Positions 56,805-64,000 of a stretch of DNA of 64,000 nucleotides are shown here, one piece after another (the first letter of the stretch is position 1; each line of letters begins with the position of its first letter). The DNA comes from Allolobophora icterica. Lineage: Eukaryota; Annelida; Clitellata; Crassiclitellata; Lumbricidae. The translations under genes were made by a program, and so were the position numbers. Under the pieces are notes generated by a model. That model did not search any database, was not told the DNA's origin, and was given only the letters and a program-made list of their open reading frames with translations. The stretch spans positions 77,144,736-77,208,735 of the forward strand of contig OY744604.1 of the NCBI GenBank assembly GCA_963556255.1, in the 5' to 3' direction.

Positions 56805-57466
56805 TTAGAATTTATTTCTAGCTAGTATCTCACCTGTGTTTTGGAGTGCGGAACCAGCTACAGCGTGTTCTGGGTGATGATTTGTCGAGACCGCTTCATT
56901 AATATTCGTATATTGCAGGAAGCCGAAATGATTCATGCGTCCGCGATGTGAGTCGTTGCATTCGACATTCGCTGGATTTGTTTTGTAAGTAGATGGAAAC
57001 TGTGAACCAATACGATTTCGATCAGGAATTGTTGAGTCAGCAGTTTCATATCCATTGTTGTCACCACGTTCGTCAATTATTGAATAAATGAGGTCTCCCC
57101 GTTGTAATTGCTGGTTTTGTGCGAGCAAGTCAATCGGTTGCTGATTCACTGCGGGTCGTTTCATTCTCTTTTCGCTAACTATAAATGAGAACTACTAGTC
57201 AGCACTGAATAACTCATTTACTTTATAAGTAGTTTATTCGGTAATATTCGGTATCTCTATCTAAGATGAATTAGCAATTATCTCGGCACTTTGTAGTTGT
57301 CACAATTTTAAACATGTGCTATATAAATTCACAGGTACGCGCAATAAACATATGATAACGGAATAACAGAATATATGCTTACCGATTTTGCTGCGCCTGA
57401 GTATTACTATCAGAATTAAGAGCAGCATTAATAGTAGAATCAATACGCCAAAGAATACCCAATAGC
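56805..57466 (-). CDS. Gene E: membrane and tail exons of an opposite-strand receptor
   Basis: Minus-strand exons 57466-57383 and 57178-56805. The first follows CATTACAG and encodes one helix (VFFGVLILLLMLLLILIVIL) with RRSK stop-transfer. The second follows ATTTATAG, enters in phase 1 and ends in a stop at 56805. The tail has LIYSII and LQYTNI, both LxYxxI ITIM-type, the second also YxN, and a GYETAD site. Helix and tail are diverged from genes A, C and D but the exon plan is the same. Extracellular exons should lie at higher coordinates, but none is recognisable before the window end. Confidence 0.65.
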
Positions 57467-57529
57467 CTGTAATGACAGCAAAACATACTGAATCAGTCAA
57501 GGCACAAAATACGGAAGCCGCAAACACTG

Positions 57530-58155
57530 GATTTCTATGCCAATGACTGTTCTGAAATCTGGCAGGAAAGTCACTCAGTGATAGTGTATTATTCTGACAA
57601 CAATCACTTGCGTCAACTGTTTAGCATTTCTATAGCTGCATCTGAAAAGTGCGCTAGAAAAGTTCAACTAAACTAACACACCAAGAGTTAAGAATAACTT
57701 CTACTGAAAAAAGATGAGCGTTTCTTTTAAGAAATATTTGAAGTGTTCGTGCTGTTAAAAACAGTTTAAAATTTATGATTATTTAACACATGCTATGAAG
57801 GATATTGTAAACCACTACCAAGGTAGCGAGTTCCTTACGATGCTACATAAATTATTGTCGTTGTAATTGAAATAACATAGGGCCCTATGCAATTAGAAAT
57901 TGTAAGGATCAGTTGTTTAAAGTAACTCTGCAAGATACTCACATTGCGTTACAAATATCAACACAAGTCATAATTTTATGGAGACGTAATGATATGCAAC
58001 AAAGTGTATAAGTCCGATGGACCTAGAATCCCCATATCTGAACTTCAAATAATGATGGACCCAACAGTGGACATAATATACATACATTGCATAACATGCT
58101 GATTACCAATGAGTTTTAAAGGCAAAAAATTGTTAGGCCTATCGTTGCATAAAAA
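57530..58155. other. Non-coding, possibly an intron of gene E
   Basis: No exon with Ig cysteines or stalk could be supported on the minus strand. Confidence 0.35.
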
Positions 58156-58159
58156 TCGT

Positions 58160-58257
58160 CTTGAATGACCACTATACTTTAATCCAGTTCGTTTTGTGAC
58201 AGCATGTGGGCATGCTGTCACAAAACGAACTGGATTAAAGTATAGTGGTCATTCAAG
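58160..58257. repeat. Perfect 47-bp inverted repeat with 4-nt loop
   Basis: Arms 58160-58206 and 58211-58257 are exact reverse complements separated by TGGG. A (TA)n run follows at 58259-58290. It is capable of cruciform or a long RNA hairpin. Confidence 0.95.
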
Positions 58258-58290
<33 letters not shown>

Positions 58291-58291
<1 letters not shown>

Positions 58292-59879
58292 TGGCAAGGG
58301 TTACCTGGCCTAAAAGGAAAACTGACACCAAAATAAAAAAAAATACAAGGTTTTTGAAGACATGAAAAGCAAATGACTGGACGAAGTTCCACAATGCTCT
58401 AGACTTAGGCGAAAATAATTTGATGTGTTTGAGTAATGTATTAAATCGATTTTGGGGATAGAATGAAAGTGTAAATCTCTGATTATGTGCAAATTGCAGC
58501 AGGCATCTGATATATGGCTAGTATTAACTATGTCTATATTGTGATTCATAAAGGCCTAATTTGCAGCGATAATTTGCGTGCACTAAATAGAACATGTAAG
58601 TTTAAGCAACACGACATTGAAGGTTAATTTTGTAAACGTAGGTTAAAAATTGCAGGTTTATGTTCAGTATTAGGCCTATATTTTTTAAATCGATTTTACT
58701 TTCAGTAGTAGGCCTAGATCTGTATGCAATTATATGCACGCTCAAAAACAGTTTAAATTTCATTGTTATTTACCACTTGCGATGAAGCACATTGTTAATC
58801 ACCCTAGACATTGCGGATTATTTGAAAAGTTGTTTAGTTAAAATGCGTTGTTAAATTCAGTAGAGTAAATACTGCTGTAGGCGTCAGCATAATGCAGTTA
58901 GGTTTTGTGATCTATCATAAATTATACACTGGTGCTGGAGTATATGTTTATGTGTTTTCCCCGGATGTAGCTGGAGGTGAAGCACTATGAGTTTCCCTTC
59001 TCTTTTACTGTATAGTAACTGTTTTGGAGTTATCACCTACAGGTACTGTATGATGGCCACCGAGAACCTAGTGCAACAGGTCCGTATTATAACGGTCAGC
59101 GTAATCGTCATATGCGCCTTGCAAACATGACGAAACAATTAGTTCATACTGTATGTTAATTATCATACTCCGAAAACCGGCTTATAATTATGTTTAACAA
59201 CCAAGTGTGCCTGGAGCAATAACAGGCAGTAATTTATGTGAAAACAATGATATCTAATATCATATCGCGTTGTTTGACTTGGCTGAAGTCACACCTAACC
59301 GAAAAAATGCTATTACAATGACAATCAAACTTATTTACCTATTGAGAGTTTCCAATGCTCAGATCCATTTGGTGTATGTTCCGTTGCTGAAATAAATGAA
59401 GATGACCGTTAATCTTGTTCGTGCAAGTCTATACGATTATGCTATCGTGCCATCCATATTTCGCTAATGATAATCTTTATGATCACACTACTTTCTCCTG
59501 GAACAGTCCACCATTAAACGTTTGAACTATTTGGTCACGGACAATGCCTGCAGCAGTAGCAGGCAGTTATGTATGTTAAAACAGAGTAAATGTAAATGGT
59601 GACAATAGAAAGGTAAATGGTGACAGTAGAAATGTAAATGGTGACAATAGAATGCATGATTGTGGTCTCCTTTGTCGATAAGTTCAATAAATGCATTTTT
59701 TTAAATTTTGCCTGATTGTAAAACATCTGCAACGCACTTGAATTTGTCGAAACTTCCATGTTTGCGAAAGTACCTGCGATCATTGTTCCATAACAAGCTA
59801 CAAATGATAAAACGAAGAAATGAGTAGCTATAAAAATGTATGGCTAGTTTCTCAAACATGCTACGTAGGCCTATATAAC
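58291..59879. other. Non-coding, nothing recognised
   Basis: Short TAAATGGTGACA.TAGAAAGG repeats (three tandem copies of ~18 bp) at about 59588-59650. No gene supported. Confidence 0.4.
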
Positions 59880-60310
59880 TGTAATTGTAATTAGTAACTT
59901 CTATTGCTCCGGTGTCTATTGCACAAGGCATCAACCGAAAGGACATCAAAATCAAGCCGTAATCAGGTCAATATCCAGAAGATCAGTCCGCAGCCTATGG
60001 TAGATAAGCAATTTGAAATAGGTACATTTTAGGTTGAGAACGAAATGACACAAGCGACTGAGCAGAGCGCACAGGCACAGGGAGAGAGTTTCAAAAAGTA
60101 GGTTCAGTAACCGAAAACGCTCGTTCACCAAGAACAGGTCTTGATTTAGGTATGACCGGACAAAAATAATCAGATGACCTCGTTGAATAATGATAGCTGT
60201 TGTTAGCACGTACTGTAGTCGCCAGTGAAAAGACAAGACGTAGGACAAGACAATGTAATTTATTCGTCTTACCCCAGCGTTTGTACAGCTGCAGGGGCAA
60301 ATAATTATGT
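59880..60310 (-). pseudogene. Non-LTR retrotransposon C-terminal remnant
   Basis: Minus strand: VLRLVFSLATTVRANNSYHY, then PVIPKSRPVLGERAFSVTEPTF and NSLPVPVRSAQS are the typical LINE C-terminus (R...GERAFS...WNSLP..IR). It is followed by a short AATTAC tail region near 59880. Frames are interrupted. Confidence 0.75.
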
Positions 60311-62240
60311 CCATATTCTCGGTAGACTCAGACTTATTCAACCCCTTTAATCATTTCATACTCAACTTTCATTGCTTAAAACACAACGCGATGGACATCT
60401 ACCAGTAACTGACCCTAGCTTTTGTAGAGCGGTGGCAAATATCTCTTGTCTATCTTCTGGATGAACTCAGAGCTATTCAACCCTTTAATCATTTCACAGA
60501 CTTTATGCTCACCTCGCATTGCTTAGACTCAGGAAGACGACTCAAGTTCATTTTCTGCTCTTTAAAAAGAGTCTTATTGAAAGCTTATCACTTGATCCTA
60601 AACATACCATATCCTTTCTAGATCTAAATCCCTATCTAATCTTACCCAGAACACTTGTAGGGTCTAGCCTAGTATAGTGTTAGGGTAGTTTAGCGTGTTT
60701 GGTGCAATGCAGTGTATATGAGTCTTCTCCAGTATTTAAATCTTGTCTTTTCTACAGTGTAGTTCACATGCAGTCAGTTCAACATGCAGTCTAGTCTGGT
60801 CACGTGGTCAACTATAACCAATCAACCCAACCAGTTCAATTCAAGATCTTAACTAGAGTAATCAGTTTTCTAACAGCTTAATATCCAAAACTATGTCGAC
60901 ACCATAAACATTATGTTTACGCATTTCTTTAATCAGTCAATGCTAGATATTGAAAAGTGGATGTGAAACTCACATAGGCTTTCTGAACGTGCTTGAAAAA
61001 TATATGTTGCGCTACTATTGGCACACTAAATTTAAATACAGTAAAGGTCTACTTGCGATCATAAAGTATTATAAGGGGGTCCAATGTCCGCAGGCTACTC
61101 TAGTTCTGAACACGAAGAGGTGGAAATCTTCGGTGATAGTCATTTAATATATATGATCATAGTCCGTTAATTTAGGTCGACTCACCAACGTATAGAAGAA
61201 CGACGCACATAAGCATTCTACTGCGTAATCCAATTTACCTTGTGACTGATATATTACATACAACTGCGTTCAGATAAAACCTTCTGACTACGCAGCCTGT
61301 GGACCTACATATTGTTTTATGTGTTTAGGTCGGCGTAAAAACCAAGTGCTTTCAATTATAGCCTGCCTGAGTAATTGCAGCAGATATGTTTCCGTTTGGC
61401 ATCGTGACAGCATCGTGTCATTATATATGGGACAGCCTAACAAAAACCTAGAGTACATATATATATATGCTTATGTCTCTATGTTTGTTTTTGGTTCATT
61501 ATGAACACAACTTGTAATTGCAGGCGACACAGCCAGACAATCATATTAGTTTAATTCGAATACTGATAATTTGGGGCCTACAAAGCCTAACCAAGTTTTA
61601 GAAATGAGAAATCGGGGTATTTCCAATGCACGCATATGCTCGACTTTTTATGGATGTACGCGCTTTCTCTTGTCCTCTTATCCTCGACGAGCATTGTGGT
61701 AAACAGGGAAGTTCGTAAGAGGTGTTTTTTTACCGAACGTCCTACGTGTACAGGCGTCACTTCGTAAAAAAATGGTTTCAGTTAATTGACATTTGTTAAC
61801 GAACACTATATTACCAATACAATAATACACAGTACTTTATCGCGATTTTCATATGTATTTGATTTACAATTTCAAATACGAATTAACTAGAGAGATATCG
61901 GCCTTTTGATGTTTCAAGTAACCGATATGCGACGCAGAATGATTGTAGTTTTTTAATGCATCTCTCGATTAAGAACCTCAAATAATTATTATGAGGATGC
62001 CTGTACTAAAAGCGTCATTCAGTGACCTGAGAGCATGTGTTTAAATTACCTCAATGCTTAATCGTGGCTTATGTATCCTGACAAAACCATATACAAATCA
62101 TTGCTCACCTTATATGTGCGCGACGATGTCGTTGATCTTGGCAGCCACTGAAGGATTTTGAAAAGGAATTAAAACACACATGCATTGACTTCTCTTGTGT
62201 GTTTAATTCCTTGGAGTTTTTGCTGAAAGTTATAATTAAC
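60311..62240. other. Non-coding, one imperfect hairpin
   Basis: No gene supported. At 62163-62212 AAGGAATTAAAACACACA pairs with TGTGTGTTTAATTCCTT (one-base bulge). Confidence 0.4.
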
Positions 62241-62249
62241 TCATAACAT

Positions 62250-62328
62250 TATCATCACCTTCATCATCGTCATCATCACCTTCATCATCGTCATCAGCAG
62301 CATCACCATCATCACCATCATCATCATC

Positions 62329-62398
<70 letters not shown>

Positions 62399-62450
62399 AC
62401 ATCATCATCATCATCATCATCAACAACAACAACATCATCATCATCATCAA

Positions 62451-62500
<50 letters not shown>
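62250..62500. repeat. (CAT)n microsatellite
   Basis: CATCAT triplets with CAACAA interruptions; the poly-Asp and poly-Met frames are artefacts. Confidence 0.97.
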
Positions 62501-62849
62501 GTTCCTGGTCCTAATTGCATCCATTATGTTGGTTTTACCAAATCAAGTCCGCTGAAGCCATGTCGTTTGGTCGGCCTGGGTACCAGGTCAGAATCCGGGA
62601 AGACGGGGATGAAGCCAAGAGTCTTTTTGATGGACTCGGCGTATCATGTACCTCACTCCGCAGCACTTTAACCCTTTCAGATGTATAGGGTAGTCTAATC
62701 TATGTCTTATAGTACTCTTCTGGAGTCCGGGCGCCACAGACGATGGAGAGTGTGATGCCAAACGCGGAGAAGGGGAGAGGTCTAAAGGAGGTTACATTTT
62801 GAAGACATCCTTTATGGACGGCCCTTCTAGTAGAGCAAAGACACATCGT
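62501..62849. other. Non-coding, nothing recognised
   Basis: No gene or structured repeat that can be supported. Confidence 0.35.
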
Positions 62850-63090
62850 AATCGTAATCTCCAATTTTCTAAAGCGTCACTTTAAAGCTGAGCGCAAAGC
62901 ACCAGCTTATTCACGAGCGCTGCGACGTATCCGAGGGGTTGTCCAGAGATCGATGTCCAATCCATTGGTGGTCCGAGTCCGATCGCCAGAGAGACCAGAG
63001 AGAGGCAGAGCAGCTGTTACGGCGGGTTTCGTTGAGGACGAAAAGGCTGAGGATCAGATGGATCAGGGTAGGAATTCTTGAAGAGGTCTT
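62850..63090. repeat. Dispersed repeat, copy 2
   Basis: Same family as 40845-41085 and in the same orientation; see shared words GCACCAGCTTATTCA and GGCGGGTTTC. Confidence 0.65.
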
Positions 63091-63249
63091 CAATTTGGAG
63101 TGGAAAGCCTGTGGAGTTATGAGTAGAATGCGCACAAATGCTTCGGGTATACATAAGTTAATTCCTTTGACTGTTTCCCTAAGCTGTCCTGCACACGGAT
63201 AATTAGCTCGGTTTTTCTGGCCATTCCGTCGACACACAGAGCTCAATAT

Positions 63250-64000
63250 AGTCTACTTGTCTGGTTTATTTTTTTAGTTGCACGTTCGTGTATCTGGGTA
63301 TCTACACAACAGACTATATTTGAATCTAACACCTATTAGCATAAGGTTGGATAAAAAAAATGCGCTGCGCATCCCGAGAGCAACACTATATGAAGAATAC
63401 AAGCATAGCCTCATGAGCTAATCGCCATCATTACTACATATTAGCGACTTCATTTTCTTAGCCTCAGCGTACGAGAGCCGGTGAACAGTCTTCTCCCTTG
63501 CCATCGAATCATCTCTGGTTTTATAGCAGAGTTCGCTAGAGAAGAAAAGATCTCGAGACATCCCAGTACTGGAGGGAATTGCACATCTAATCTAATCTAA
63601 TCTAATGATTTATATAGCGCCGTTATATTAATGTCCAAGATATTGGTCGATGGTCACTTAGAGTGAAATCACAATTAAACCAACCCATGGGTCGACAGTC
63701 CAGCACGCTTACAAATAGTCTTTCGTCCATCCCACCTTTCGATAAGAATATATCTAGCTAGATGCATGCTGAGGATAATTAACAAAACTTCAACAGCGAA
63801 ACGTTAGTAGGCCAGGTGAGCTTTCAAAGTAGGGCCTATGAAGAGTTCATCTGATGAGAACTAGGCTTACCTATTAATCTGGGTATAGGCAGATATTGGT
63901 CTCGAAGGTAATAGTCTTCAATAGGAAGTAACTTGCTTTGCACGATTGCCTGATGTTAACGTAGGGCTAGAAAAACTGATGTATTTATAAAGGAAATTTA
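63250..64000. other. Window end, non-coding
   Basis: A LINE-like 3' end on the minus strand with (ATTAG)n tail at about 63585-63635 is the only structure seen. Confidence 0.4.

Overview
The window comes from an animal genome. Genes are split by GT-AG introns, the DNA is AT-rich with long microsatellites, and fragments of non-LTR retrotransposons, MITEs and a tRNA-derived SINE are common. The many TAGGCCTA-type octamers, the immunoglobulin-type receptors and the Polinton suggest a marine invertebrate, possibly a deuterostome. The species cannot be told from the sequence.

The host layer is an array of immunoglobulin-superfamily receptor genes that share one exon plan with phase-1 introns: signal peptide, Ig domains, short stalk, transmembrane exon, and a tyrosine-rich cytoplasmic tail with ITIM, ITSM, Grb2 and PI3K-type motifs. 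Seen are the 3' end of gene A (2475-3294, +), a pseudogene B (30571-31271, +), a complete six-exon gene C (37102-41697, +), a complete seven-exon gene D (46085-52138, +), and the membrane and tail exons of gene E on the opposite strand (57466-56805, with another tail-like exon at 55701-55430). Intergenic and intronic DNA carries LINE remnants at 60-600, 32950-33590, 34510-36860, 44150-45477, 53890-54900 and 59880-60310.

The main find is a 24.75-kb Polinton/Maverick (adintovirus-like) element at 5681-30431. It has ~297-299-bp terminal inverted repeats and a 5-bp flanking duplication (AATGT). It sits in the 5' flank of pseudogene B, and the paralogous flank of gene C at about 36,890-36,990 acts as an empty site. 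All expected modules have open reading frames: protein-primed DNA polymerase B, retroviral-like integrase (D,D-35-E), a zinc-ribbon/phospholipase A2-like protein, packaging ATPase, a PW-type core protein candidate, penton, double-jelly-roll major capsid, two small membrane-active core-like proteins, adenain-like protease, a long fibre with coiled-coil shaft, and two further proteins.

Inside the Polinton, between the ATPase and the late gene block, lies a complete P-element/THAP9-type transposon (14569-21890, TSD CTACACGT). It has an intact three-exon transposase of 963 residues. Inside that element is a 552-bp hAT-like MITE (20242-20793, TSD GTCAAGAC), whose sister copy is at 50233-50781 (TSD GTCATGGA). 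The three insertions can therefore be dated relative to one another. Both inner insertions spared every Polinton reading frame.
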